Assembly: GCA_022836615.1 (NCBI GenBank)
Contig: MU405260.1
Span: 1-64,000, forward strand
DNA from: Annulohypoxylon bovei var. microspora
Taxonomy: Eukaryota; Ascomycota; Sordariomycetes; Xylariales; Hypoxylaceae
Reading direction: 5' to 3'
DNA: 64,000 nucleotides
The position numbers and the translations under genes are program-made. The notes beneath the pieces were generated by a model that worked only from the letters and a program-made list of their open reading frames with translations, did not search any database and had not been told where the DNA came from. Shown here one piece after another: positions 37,277-47,948 of this stretch. How positions within the stretch are numbered: position 1 is the stretch's first letter; each line of letters begins with the position of its first letter.

Positions 37277-38713
37277 ATGTTCGGCGCCGTGTTAAGAAGG
37301 CAAGGCCTTCTTCGAACAACTTCTCTCAGATCGGGCTTCCTCCCCCTCGCCAGATATTATGCCTCGTTTCCGCCGCACACAGTTATCAAGATGCCTGCGC
37401 TGTCACCCACAATGACAGCCGGTAATATTGGCGCCTGGCAGAAGAAGGTCGGAGACACCATCGCCCCCGGCGAGGTCTTAGTCGAGATCGAGACGGACAA
37501 GGCCCAGATGGACTTCGAGTTTCAAGAGGACGGTGTTATTGCTCAGATTCTAAAAGACGCCGGCGAAAAGGACGTTCCTGTTGGAAATGTGCGTGACTTT
37601 TTTCCTCCGTGGCGCTTCCCCATCCTGTACTCCGTAATGCTGACAATTTATGTATAGCCAATTGCTGTTCTAGTCGAAGAAGGTACCGACGTGTCCGCCT
37701 TCAGTTCATTCAGCTTAGCCGATGCGGGAGGTAATGCCACATCGGCCTCCGAGGAGAAGAAGGCCGATACCCCGTCCGATTCCGCATCCGCTCCGGCCCC
37801 GACACCTGCTCCAGAACCGGAGCAATACTCTTCCGAAGGAAAGCTCGAGACCGCCCTTGACCGAGAACCCAACATTACCCCGGCCGCCAAGCGATTGGCC
37901 AGAGAGACAGGAGTTGTCATTTCCAGCCTCAAGGGTTCCGGTCCCGGCGGCAAGATTACTGAAGACGACGTCAAGAAGGCCCCCGCGACCTCCGGCTCTT
38001 CTGCCTCCCCTTCTGCCTCCTACGAAGATTTCCCTCTGTCCAACATGCGCAAGACCATCGCCAGACGTCTACAAGAGTCGGTCAAGGAGAACCCTCACTT
38101 TTTCGTCACCAGCCAACTCTCCGTTACTAAGCTCCTGAAACTACGACAAGCTCTGAACAGCTCTTCCGAGGGCAAGTACAAGCTGTCGGTCAACGACTTC
38201 CTCATCAAGGCTATCGCCGTCGCTTCCAAGAAGGTCCCTGCTGCCAACTCGTCGTGGGCGGGCGAATCGATCCGCCAGTACAACAACGTCGATGTTTCTG
38301 TCGCTGTCGCTACCCCTAACGGTCTGATTACTCCTATCGTCACCGGTGTCGAGGGCCGTGGCCTAGAGTCCATCTCGTCCAAGGTCAAGGAGCTCGCCAA
38401 GAAGGCCCGAGAGAACAAGCTCAAGCCCGAGGAATACCAAGGCGGCACCATTTCGATTTCCAACATGGGCATGAACGCTGCTGTCGACAACTTCACCGCC
38501 GTCATCAACCCCCCGCAGGCTGCTATCCTAGCAGTCGGCACCACGAAGAAGGTCGCTATCCCCGCTGGTGAAGACGGTACCGGTATTGAGTGGGACGACC
38601 AGATCACCGTTACGGCGAGCTTCGACCACAAGGTGGTTGACGGAGCCGTCGGTGCTGAGTGGATCAAGGAGTTCAAGAAGGTTACTGAGAACCCTCTAGA
38701 GCTGCTGCTATAA
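37277..38713 (+). CDS. LAT1: Dihydrolipoamide acetyltransferase, E2 of pyruvate dehydrogenase
   Basis: Two exons (37277-37588 and 37658-38713) give 455 residues. The first 30 residues are Arg-rich and amphipathic, a mitochondrial presequence. A lipoyl domain follows, with the modified lysine in 'EIETDKAQM' (Lys75). After an Ala/Pro linker comes the E1/E3-binding domain ('ITPAAKRLARETGV'). The catalytic domain ends with the acetyltransferase motif 'DHKVVDGA' (His at about 428, Asp at about 432). The enzyme moves the acetyl group from E1 to CoA in the mitochondrial matrix. There is one lipoyl domain, as in other fungal E2 proteins. Codon use is strongly C-ending, in keeping with high expression. 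Confidence 0.97.
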
Positions 38714-39108
38714 ATGAGTCAAAATTTTACGTACCTAGGGGCGTCGGGGCATGATTGGTCTATAGACGGGATGAAATCCATGTAGAATTATGCCACACGA
38801 ATTTGTACTAATAAATTCCTGCAAAAAGCGAATCTTCGGCGGCGAGCTGGGTTCGTATGGCTTATGCGAGGGATGATGTGTACGTAGGATCATATATGTG
38901 AATGAGCAATCGAGACATACTTTGAGTCTTTTCCTTTCCACTTTACTTTTTAGCCTGTTTGATGTGAGTTTTTGATCCACCTAGATAACTAGTAATTACA
39001 TATGCATTGGAACATTTATATGAGACCTAGGTAAGTAGAAGGCCAAGGATCAAGCTGTCCGTTTGGGTTTTAACTCTTACTGTCATGCCCGTTTCGGCCC
39101 CCCTTGGC
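38714..39108. other. Spacer between convergent genes
   Basis: 395 bases forming the 3' regions of the E2 (+) and PARG-like (-) genes. One ACCTAGGTAAGTAG motif lies near 39025. Nothing else is supported. Confidence 0.5.
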
Positions 39109-40500
39109 TTAATCTGACTCGTCTCCAGCAGACTCACCGTCATCATCTTCGCTTGCACTCTCATCATCCTTGCTACTCCTATTCCTCTCACGATTCGTAG
39201 AGTCCTGCGGAGAATGAACGTCTTCAGAATCAGGTAACTGGCTCCTCAAACCGGCCAGCACGTTGTTTAGCCCTATTTTCAACTGCGGCGTCCGTGCCTG
39301 CTCGGCCTGCATCTCTAGTTCCTGGATTTTGCCCCGAAGTTCCTTGACCGTCTCATCTTCCATATCCGTTTCTTCGTCGCTTAAACCTCCATCCTCACCA
39401 TCCTCGTCATACTTATCTAATAGCTCCTCCCCGAACGCCGTCGCGAACGCCCGAGCCATGCCCGCGTCCTTGATAGCGAAGACGACATGCTCGATCCCTT
39501 CCCACGACTCCACAGGCTTTTTCTTTGCGCCCTTCTTCCCCTTCCCCCTTTTACTACCCTCCCCCGCCCCACCGACGAGGACCTTCCGCCACGCCCGCGC
39601 GATCTCGCCAACGGGGTTGCCGTACGCGCCGCACCCCCACGCGCCCAGCACGACCCTCCTCAAGTCCTTGGAAACGAAGACCCGCATTACGGCGCGCATC
39701 TTGCGCACCGCGAGCTCGCGGTCCTGCGCGCGGGCGTAGCTGGCCCACCCGGTTCCCGCGTCGACTTCGATCTCGGGTAGCCGGAGCATGGCCGCGCTCA
39801 CGACGTCGACAAACCAGCGCTCGCGCTTCGGGAGGAGTTCGTCGTCGTCGTCGTCGTTATTACCTCCAACCCCTTCTCCCTTTTCTCCCTCCCGTGCGTC
39901 CCCCGCTCTCCTCCTCCCCTTCCCCTTCCCTTCCACGCTCCTAGCTAATGGCTTAGCACCGCCGCCGCGAAACACAAGCACATCCGGCGTAAACACGCCC
40001 CCCAGCTCCGGCAGGCGGTAAAACGCGTCGCGCAGCGCGGGCAGCAGCGTCGAGCGCGCGCACAGCGCCGCCTCCCCCTCCCCCCGGCCCGCCGCGCCGC
40101 TCAGGAACCCGCCGCCGGCCGCGAGCCCCGACGCCATGTTCAGCACGCCGACGCGGGCCGCCGTGTTCGCGACGTCGCGGCGCGGCTCCCGGACCCCCGC
40201 GGAAGACGAGGCGAGGAAGAGCAGCGAGTGCGCCGCCGTTAGCGTGTCGGCGACGCGCAGCGAGATGCGCGGGCCGGCGCTGTTCCTGCTTTCGTCCTCG
40301 CCGCTCGCTGTGGGAGCGCGCTTCTGCGGCGGCGGCGGGTCGACGATGAGCTCCGAGGCGTCGACGCCGCGGCGCGCGCGCGCGTGCGCGGCGAGGACCG
40401 CCGGGATCACTTTGTTGGCGGTGGCTTTGGCGCGCTTTGCGCGCGCGTCGCGGCGGAAGCTGGCGGGCGGCTTGCCGACTGAGGGTTCGGTGCGTCCCAT
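39109..40500 (-). CDS. Microbial-type PARG / TIGR02452-family macrodomain protein
   Basis: A single exon of 463 residues with ATG at 40500. The family signature is visible: 'VGVLNMASGLAAGGGFLSGA' around residues 118-136, 'ALCARSTLLPAL' at about 145-156, 'FTPDVLVFRG' at about 170-179, and the macrodomain stretch 'VVLGAWGCGAYGNP' at about 283-296. Such proteins remove ADP-ribose from proteins or poly(ADP-ribose). Where bacterial-type PARG has the catalytic QEE before the LC motif, this protein reads G-E-A (residues 142-144), so activity is uncertain. A Lys/Gly/Asp-rich insert (about 185-222) interrupts the domain, and the C-terminus is acidic with a coiled coil. The 5' two thirds are extremely GC-rich compared with neighbouring genes. 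Confidence 0.85.
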   Translation of the reverse strand: MGRTEPSVGKPPASFRRDARAKRAKATANKVIPAVLAAHARARRGVDASELIVDPPPPQKRAPTASGEDESRNSAGPRISLRVADTLTAAHSLLFLASSSAGVREPRRDVANTAARVGVLNMASGLAAGGGFLSGAAGRGEGEAALCARSTLLPALRDAFYRLPELGGVFTPDVLVFRGGGAKPLARSVEGKGKGRRRAGDAREGEKGEGVGGNNDDDDDELLPKRERWFVDVVSAAMLRLPEIEVDAGTGWASYARAQDRELAVRKMRAVMRVFVSKDLRRVVLGAWGCGAYGNPVGEIARAWRKVLVGGAGEGSKRGKGKKGAKKKPVESWEGIEHVVFAIKDAGMARAFATAFGEELLDKYDEDGEDGGLSDEETDMEDETVKELRGKIQELEMQAEQARTPQLKIGLNNVLAGLRSQLPDSEDVHSPQDSTNRERNRSSKDDESASEDDDGESAGDESD

Positions 40501-40885
40501 TGTGACGCTTACTTACTGTCTTTGGTTTGTTCTGATATTGTTGGGTTGGGTTTGTGAGAGGGGGGGAATTGTAAATTTGAATTGATAGGTAGGTAGGTAC
40601 CGAGGACTAGATAGAACATGCATACTATTTTTTCGGGCCATCCGGGTGTTTACTTCCAAACCGTTGGATTTTTACTAAAGTTGCAAATTCGAATAATCAT
40701 CGTATATCTATTCCATATCTATATGATATCACATTGTATATGACCGTGATTTCAATTCATCTCATTTCAATTCATATTTCGAGCAATATCACCTCCATCT
40801 AGTATATACATATACGAGGGCGATATAGGGGTATCCAAAATCATGAGTAGTGTAATCTATATACATGTACATAACCATCTTTCCC
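40501..40885. other. Spacer between two minus-strand genes
   Basis: 385 bases containing the promoter of the PARG-like gene and the 3' flank of the permease gene. A TAGGTAGGTAGGTACC run lies at 40587-40602, about 90 bases upstream of the PARG-like start codon. Confidence 0.5.
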
Positions 40886-42761
40886 TTACAGTAGATACCT
40901 GTATCCCTTATGCAGACGCAACGCCTCGTCAGGGCTGTCCATGTGCGTCGCTGCATCGGGCTGTGATTCCCAGGAGCGCTCGCCCTCCTCGAGCTTGTTG
41001 TTGAGGTCCGCCAAGATGGCGCGGAACGCGAAACATCCGATGATAGTAATTCCGAACATGGCCGTCACGATACCGTAGCTCTTGCGGTATCCGTTGTCCT
41101 TCAGGTTCCATACGTAGCTGCCCGCCACGTTGCCCAATTGCGAGAACGCGTTGATGAGAGCGATTGCGACGGCTCGTTTCGCCGGCGGTCGCGGGAAGGA
41201 CGAACTGATCCAAGAGTAGAAGACGATGAATCCAGCGTAGGAGCTGGCTTGGAGGAATAGCGCGACGTATCGGGCGGCGACGTTTTCAGTCGACATGCTA
41301 ATAACGAAACCGACCATTCCACCCAAAATGGGTCCGGTGATGTGCCAGAACTATCGAAAGAGTTAGATTCTAACGTAAAAGAGTAAATTATATGCCGAGA
41401 GACGGCGGAAAGCGACATACCTTCTCCTGAGTTCTGTCGGCATGCCAAGCGTTGATGAGTGAGACTATGCACGAAAAGACCCAAGGTGGCGAGCTCATAA
41501 GGAGAGTCCCAACATAGTCAAACCCGAGGGTGCCAGTAAGAGTCGGCTGTATATCACGGTTAGATTATACTTCAAGTAGAGGTTCCTAGGAGGCCCTTAC
41601 GAAGAAGGCATTGAATGATAGACCGACGACATAAGCCGTAAAGGTCAACATCATCAAATAAATCTTAACATCCTTAACAGCCATTATGAGACCGTCAAAG
41701 ATGCCCTGGTCCTCCGCGTCGACATCAGCTTCGCCAACGTCCTCGATCATTCTAAGCTGCGCTACCTCGCGCTCCTCAGCTGTGAAGCCGCGCGAATTGT
41801 GTGGTAGATCCGGAAGTACGAAGCCTGCGATAATAGCAATGAACATGGTGACGCCACCCTCGATCCAGAATAACCATCTCCAAGCAGCATGGCCCAAAAC
41901 CCCTTGCATGTTTGATAGAACGCCAGCTCCTACAAGCGCCGAAAAGGCATTGGAGATGATGTTACCGCAGAACAAGATGGCATTTCTCGTCGTTAGCTCC
42001 TTTCGAGTATACCACTTGGACTGGATTAGAAGCGCTCCCGGAAGGAAAGCGGCCTCGACGAATCCCAAGAAAAACCGCACTACCACCATGCCAGTGAAGT
42101 TATTAGTGTTTCCGGTCAGCGTAGAGATGAGTCCCCATAGTAACATGGCGCAGGAGAGGTAAAGCGACGGTCTCTCGATCCTATTGGTGAACATGTTCGA
42201 TGGGACCTGCATCAAAATATACCCGACATATAAGATGCTTAGGCAAGTCGAGTATTGTGTCTATCCATAGTTAGCATCAGAAACTGGTAATAGTTTTATA
42301 GGGGGTCGTGGATTGTCAAATGGACCAATGGGAGGCGTACGTCATCGAGGTTTAAGTCTATCATCTGGTATTAGTATATTTCTAACTAAAGGAGTTTACA
42401 AGTTTACAAGTTCACATCCTTGACAGCAATATTTGAAAGTATTCGACTGTCTCTAAATAAGGGTTACGCAAAAAAAAAAAAAAAATGGATGCTCACCTGT
42501 CTGCAGTCCCTTCAGCCTGGCGGCCGCAATGTTATTGCGGTCGAGATAATTGAGGATATAAATGAGAACGAATAGAGAACATCGCGCATCAAGTTTGCGC
42601 TTGAGCGACTTCTCTACACGTGCACGATGGGCAGGGTCCATCGAACTGGCGGGAAGCGTTGTGCTAATAGCTTCGGGTGCCGTTGCGTGCTCTAATGCTT
42701 CTATATCCTGCTTTGGCGCGAGCCCTTGGGCAGGGCTAGCCCGTGATATCTCGTCAGTCAT
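40886..42761 (-). CDS. MFS permease, anion:cation symporter (Dal5/allantoate) type
   Basis: Five exons on the minus strand (42761-42497, 42357-42341, 42260-41601, 41546-41421, 41350-40886) splice in phase to 510 residues. The second exon is only 17 nt and restores the family sequence 'DLNLDDTQYST' between TM1 and TM2. Signatures include 'YILNYLDRNNIAAARL' (TM1), 'GYILMQVPSNM' (TM2), 'RFFLGFVEAAFLPG' (TM4) and 'WRWLFWIEG' (TM5). Members carry allantoate, nicotinate, pantothenate or similar organic anions across the plasma membrane. The substrate here is unknown. The frame is open further upstream but without another ATG; the ATG at 42761 gives an N-terminus of normal length. Confidence 0.92.
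42341..42357 (-). other. 17-nt microexon of the Dal5-type permease
   Basis: The segment is flanked by AG (42359-42358) and GT (42340-42339) on the minus strand. It contributes two bases plus five codons (Leu-Asn-Leu-Asp-Asp), which complete the conserved loop before 'TQYST'. Without it the reading frame and the family motif are both lost. The intron before it contains a run of 16 T on the sense strand. Confidence 0.8.
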
Positions 42762-44254
42762 GATTGGTGGTTTCTCGTCAATGTGATGGTTTGATCGAAG
42801 TCCGAGAATATGGCGACGGGGAGAGGGACTATCCACTCGACTAGAGGTAGGTCACGGAGAGGTATTAAATGGACGACTGGACGAGAGAAAAAAACGTCGG
42901 GTGATGTCAAAGTTTTCATTTCACCAGTTCATAGGAACACTCGTCCCGGCAAGCGGGTATCCTAGCCATAGGCCATGTGAATGGCAGAAGCTTAAGTAGA
43001 GGTTATTACAGGGGATGGGTCGGTTTGCCACTGCTACTACGTAGTACTGTCCCAATCTCCGTTACTCTATTCGAACATCCCCATAATGCGGGGCAAAAGT
43101 TCGTGAAAAGAATCACGATATTGGGGGACGAGGCTCTTCCTCGGTGTCTTGGCGCTTGGGGTATGGGGGTGCCGGGGGTCGTTGAGGAGAAATGGGTAAG
43201 CTAAACATTGAAGACGGGACCGAATTATAAGCTATTTTGCTCCACGGCGCGTATTACTGGCCGAACGTAGCTATAAGTAAGTCATAAATACCGTAGATTG
43301 GGCTACTAGCGATTTGAGTAATGATACAGGGAAAAAAAAGAGGAAAACGAGATAGTATGGTTTACCACACTCCGAACCATACATACTTACCTACCAGCCT
43401 ACCTATTACCAAATCAAAACACGAATATCCAAGCCCGCCGGGAACGATCCTGGTCAACTCGCTACCGGTTAAACCGATGATAGTGATATATGACGAAGGG
43501 CACCACAAAAATACCGAAACCCGATCGAACAACCACCGTGGGTTTTTCGTCCGTGGTCCAGTAGTCCAACCAGAGATTTAAGACTTTGAACCAAGACGCC
43601 GGGAGAGGTTAAGATATGAATGGGTTTCATATCCCCCACAACGCTATTTCTCAGCTTCTTGGGTTTCCAAGACTTGGGGAACTTGTTTTGTTCGACAATG
43701 ACAGGTAACTAGTAGAAGGTCTTATCCGCATAAGGACGGCGGGAGCCACAAGCGTATCGGCTTCATTCCGAGTTCTTTATAGACAACGCTATCCGGGGAT
43801 CTCCAAAAGTGACTCCAATTACCTTGGGGATAAGGGAGAGGGGAAATCTTCCAAATTGTACCTAAATTGTTTATAACGAGTAGATCAGTGAAAGCTTCTC
43901 GTTTTCGATAACTTAGGACATTAGCCTTCCAGATAGATACTTAAGTAGAAGGACAACTGTACGTATGGCATCTCCAAGGTGGGAAGCAATACTGAGATCA
44001 GTTCTTGCATGAAGCCGTTCAGAAATACCGAAAATGGATCACCGAAGAGCGGGTCTCAGAGTCCCTCACTTTCCCCAATTTCACCTAAATAACGTGGAGT
44101 AGAGGCCGGTGCAGTGCCTTAACTAAGGTTATTGAGCACTGCAATTCAAAAGTTATTAAGCGAGGTCTTAACACATGAAACGAACGTAAATGATTAGTGT
44201 AAGCTTGATGTTTCATGTTGTAGAGGTTAAGAGAAAATTAGGATGAAGTCAAGA

Positions 44255-45024
44255 CCCCGGTCCAGGTGAAGAAAACCCGCCAACCCGCCAATTCCTCTTT
44301 TCGCATGATGACACGGCCCACTTTTAACAGGGGTGCGCTGTAAGTTACAGGGCTTACAGCGCTAAAACCCACTGTAGCCGCAGTAAGCTCCAGCGAGTAC
44401 CCTTCTATAAAAAATGAGCCAATCAAATTGCGAAGCATTCGCTATAACCACCAACCAATTAGATTTAAGCCCTCAATTCCTTATTAAGTATGCGACCACA
44501 CGCTCGATCGGCTTTATACCTTAATAACCCGCCGTACGTAACTAATTAAACTCATAAATCTATACATACGTATAGCTCTCAATTAGATAAATCGATTAAT
44601 ATAAGTTGCATACCTTTCCGATACCTACGTTTTGAGATATCGTACGAATAAGGCTATTAACTTTCTAAGATACGTGTCCGCGCAACCATTTGAAGCTACA
44701 ACAGCGTAACGAATATTTATTCAATATAAGTAATTTAAATATCTACTAATACCTTGAATTAAGGGCTTCCGATTGATGCCACTCAATATCTTACAATATA
44801 AGTGTTGAAAGCTGAAATTAGGAAATCATTCGGATCTCTGTGAGATATCAAGCTTGAACCGGGTCATAAGAAAGGTGGTCACGTGATATAATTTTCCTTT
44901 CGGGGAGTGGGCTACAGCGCTATAAGCCCTGTAACTTACAGCGCACCCCTGTTCATAAGTGGGTCTGCGATCATACGAAAAAAAGAATTGGCGGGTTGGC
45001 GGGTTTTCTTCACCTGGACCGGGG
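44255..45024. mobile_element. Element bounded by about 109-bp imperfect inverted repeats
   Basis: 44255-44363 and 44916-45024 are reverse complements over about 109 bases, with long identical blocks ('ccccggtccaggtgaagaaaac' region, 'cccgccaacccgccaatt', 'aggggtgcgctgtaagttac'). The AT-rich 550-base middle has no coding frame. The differences between arms are mostly C/T or G/A, as expected after RIP or simple decay. The best explanation is a non-autonomous DNA transposon or large MITE. No clear target duplication was found. Confidence 0.65.
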
Positions 45025-45838
45025 TGGTCAATTTCTGCAAATTCATCAAATCCAATTCTTGTCCTACAAGGAAAAGTGGGACAACTATCGCCCCCACCAT
45101 TTTATGATAGATCACGTGGTGTGGTGTAGTCTCTTCTTTACAATTTTTAATACAATTGATGATTTTTGATTTGATGTACTGACGATAGGTATTTACCGTA
45201 TACATAATTAGGACTTGAGAAACAGCTGGAATCAGAAAGGCTGGTCTTTTATTTATAAATCGCTTAAAGTTAAGCCAATATTGAATCGTAACTAGTAGTT
45301 GCTAGTATTGCGGGACAAGTTCTAGCCCAGTATCCCCTCATCTAGGTTACATGTAATTCTGTAGATAAAATGCATGAGGTAGATTTTAGGATGAATAGCA
45401 TTAATGAAAAGCTTTAGAAATATAACTATGAAATCAAGAAAGGTGGTAAGGTTACCTGGGCATATATTTCTAGCTCAGTACTCATCTTTCATGGATCATT
45501 TCGAATTACCCCTTTTTCAAGAAAGGAGGACAAATAAAATATCAGAGTTGATACTAGCAACCAGAGACAATCCAACAGCATTCTTTTTCAACTGCTACAC
45601 CTTCACTTGTAAGACTATCTAAGATTTGTATGATGATTTGAGTGATAAGTCGGATCAAATAATTGAATACAGATCTTTCAAACTTTTCTCCAAACTAAGT
45701 AAACTCATACAAACATGAGTATAACTCTCGCGAGGGGTTCCTTTGACATACTAGTGGCTTCTTTGTCGCAACCCCTTTGACTATAAGCTGCAAAATTCGT
45801 GTATATCAAGAAGCGACGTCTAATGCTAGCCAAATCTG

Positions 45839-45858
45839 CGGAGAAGCCGGGGAAGCCG
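45839..45858. promoter_or_regulatory. Two overlapping CGG-N5-CCG sites
   Basis: CGG-AGAAG-CCG at 45839-45849 overlaps CGG-GGAAG-CCG at 45848-45858. Inverted CGG half-sites are the usual targets of dimeric Zn2Cys6 factors. They lie about 330 bases upstream of the oxygenase ATG, and a Zn2Cys6 gene is its immediate neighbour. That they are used is inference. Confidence 0.4.
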
Positions 45859-46188
45859 CGTCGGCAGTACTACCGGGTGCACAATGCGTGACAGTTGCTG
45901 CAGGAAGCTGCAATCTCGACTACCATGTAACCTTCTCCGATTGTTTGCACATGACATACCCGGGCAATTTTATATCTTCCTATCTTTTAACCTCTTTTAT
46001 TGTTCCATCCGAATCAATTCCCGGCTCTTCCCCACCCGCGGGGCTATATATACCTGGGTATATATCTGGGCAGCTTAGCTGCTATGCGCGGGCGCAGTCA
46101 TACTATCTCTCTTCTTGTCTAGATACCTACTTGATTTCTACGTTAAACCCCCAGTGCTGTACTTTATTACAGCTACAAGCCCTTGGCG

Positions 46189-47447
46189 ATGCCTCACAAG
46201 GAAGAAGATAGCTCCGAATTCACTCCCGACCTCTATCCCCCGTTCCCAGAGGATATCCCCGCAGTCGAGCTACAAACCATCACGTTATCGAAACTGCTCG
46301 AAGAAGACCCAGCAGAGCAGGACCGTGTATTCAAGGCCTGTGTTGGCCGTGGATTCTTCTATCTCGCGCTCGATGGCTGCGAGACGGGCGAGACCATTTT
46401 GAGAGGGGCAGATCAGATCGCGATAACCGGGGAGCGCGTCTTCAAGCTACCGTTCGAGGAGAAGATGCGATACAAGATGGCCAAATCGTTGTTTGGATAC
46501 AAATTCGCTGGGGCGACCGTAACCGACAAGTCCGGAACCCCGGATACAGCCGAGTTCTTCAACGTGGGCAAGAATGACAGTATGTAAAATCGAGAGTTCC
46601 TTTCCCCCTTTTCGCTAAACTCATGGATCAGAACTTCCTAATAAAGCCGATCGAGAAACTATTTCCACCGAGAAAAAATTACTGACTCCCATTTGTTGTA
46701 GTGATAGTACCCGATAACCGCATGCTACGGCCATGGCCTTCAGCCATCATGGACGCGAAGCCACTTTTCGACGCCTACGTCAAAAGTGCGCACTCCGTTG
46801 GGATGACAGTCCTGGCCATCATCGCCGATAAACTGGGAGTTGATCTAGCCGAATTCACGAACCGCCACAGAATCGAAGAGCCCTCCGGTGACCACGTCCG
46901 GATTACGAGAGGCCCTCCACGCGAGACAGAAGAGATGCCTGAGATCCAGACGCCATCGCACACGGATTTCGGAACGTAAGTGAGCCCCTTATGCCCACCC
47001 ACTTTTCGTTTCCTTTGACATTGAGAAACATTGATTCAAATCCTCCGTAGCATCACTATCCTCATGAATTGGCTTGGCGGGCTCCAAGTCTGGTCCGAAT
47101 CGTCGCGAAAGGCGCAGTTGGGTGGGCTTGAGCCCGACGTACCAGGCGAATGGCTCTGGGTCAAGCCAAAGAGGGGTTGCGCCATCATCAATCTGGGCGA
47201 CGCCGCTGTCAAGTTTACCAACGGTGTAGTCTGTTCCGGCCGTCACCGCGTGATACCGTCTCCGGGTGTGCAAGGCCGATGGCCACGATACAGCATCGTT
47301 TATTTTGTCCGTCCCGAAGACCAGTGTCTGATGAACAGCCTTAAAGGCAAGGGAATCCCTGAAGGCCCGGAAGAGGCCGACGGACTGACAGCTACGGAAT
47401 GGATATTTAGGCAGTCAGCGGCGCTAGGCAATCGCTTTGACAACTGA
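46189..47447 (+). CDS. 2-oxoglutarate/Fe(II)-dependent oxygenase (isopenicillin N synthase-like)
   Basis: Three exons (46189-46579, 46702-46975, 47051-47447) give 353 residues. The N-terminal DIOX_N-type region includes 'ACVGRGFFYL' and 'RVFKLPFEEKMRY'. The metal site is complete: 'SHTDFGT' gives His217 and Asp219, and 'SGRHRV' gives His287. 'RYS' (Arg301, Ser303) is the usual 2-oxoglutarate-binding pair. Proteins of this class hydroxylate, desaturate or cyclise small molecules, often in fungal secondary metabolism. The real substrate is unknown. The ATG at 46189 is the first ATG in frame. The gene is convergent with a Zn2Cys6 regulator whose stop lies 501 bases away. Confidence 0.92.
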
Positions 47448-47948
47448 TGATATAAGGTGTATAGGAGCGAGCCTGGAATCCTCGCCCTAGTAACAGTCTC
47501 CTCGACAGGACATTAGGTTTGTTGTTTATCTTCCGATAATATGTTTAGCCCCAGTCTCGTGGGAAGTCTCATGGGAAGACTGCTGGCCACTTGGGTTCAA
47601 GACCAAGTTATGGAAAGTTGAACAGGTCAAATGAGCGCTACCTCTAAAGCTATTTTATGTAATAGTGACGAATAATGACTGCGAATGCTTGGGAGCAGGC
47701 GATTAAGTGGAGTGAATCGGCGTAGAATGGATCGAGTGGAGTTTGTGGGAAAGCAAATTGCTTGTTTGACAATCGCTTCGCACAGTTGTAAATACATCTT
47801 ATCTGTCTAATTCTTAGTTAGGTTTCATGCATAAGGTGATAACAAGCTTACCCTTAAGCAGGATCCAATATCCCTAGACGATTGCCATGTTAGCAGTAGT
47901 TACCTGGAGCTATTACGTAGTTCGCGACGATGATGGTGATGGGCTCAA
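47448..47948. other. Spacer between convergent genes
   Basis: 501 bases holding the 3' regions of the oxygenase and the regulator. No other feature was seen. Confidence 0.5.

Larger units (their letters stand above)
42762..46188. other. Intergenic region with an inverted-repeat element
   Basis: 3.4 kb without a supported gene. The 3' half is AT-rich. It holds the long inverted repeat described separately and, about 330 bases before the oxygenase start, overlapping CGG-N5-CCG sites. Open frames on the two repeat arms encode matching peptides only because the arms are copies of each other; they are not genes. Confidence 0.6.

Noticed and set aside
39263..40585. Long plus-strand frames opposite the PARG-like gene
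   Set aside because: They are produced by extreme GC skew. Their Ser/Pro/Arg low complexity has no motif, and the minus-strand frame carries the conserved family signatures.
44238..45107. Two similar peptides on opposite strands
   Set aside because: They match only because they lie on the two arms of an inverted repeat; neither has coding features.
45777..46211. 144-residue plus-strand frame just upstream of the oxygenase
   Set aside because: It has no ATG at its start, does not join the oxygenase in frame through a clear intron, and lacks a motif. It is more likely promoter and leader DNA.
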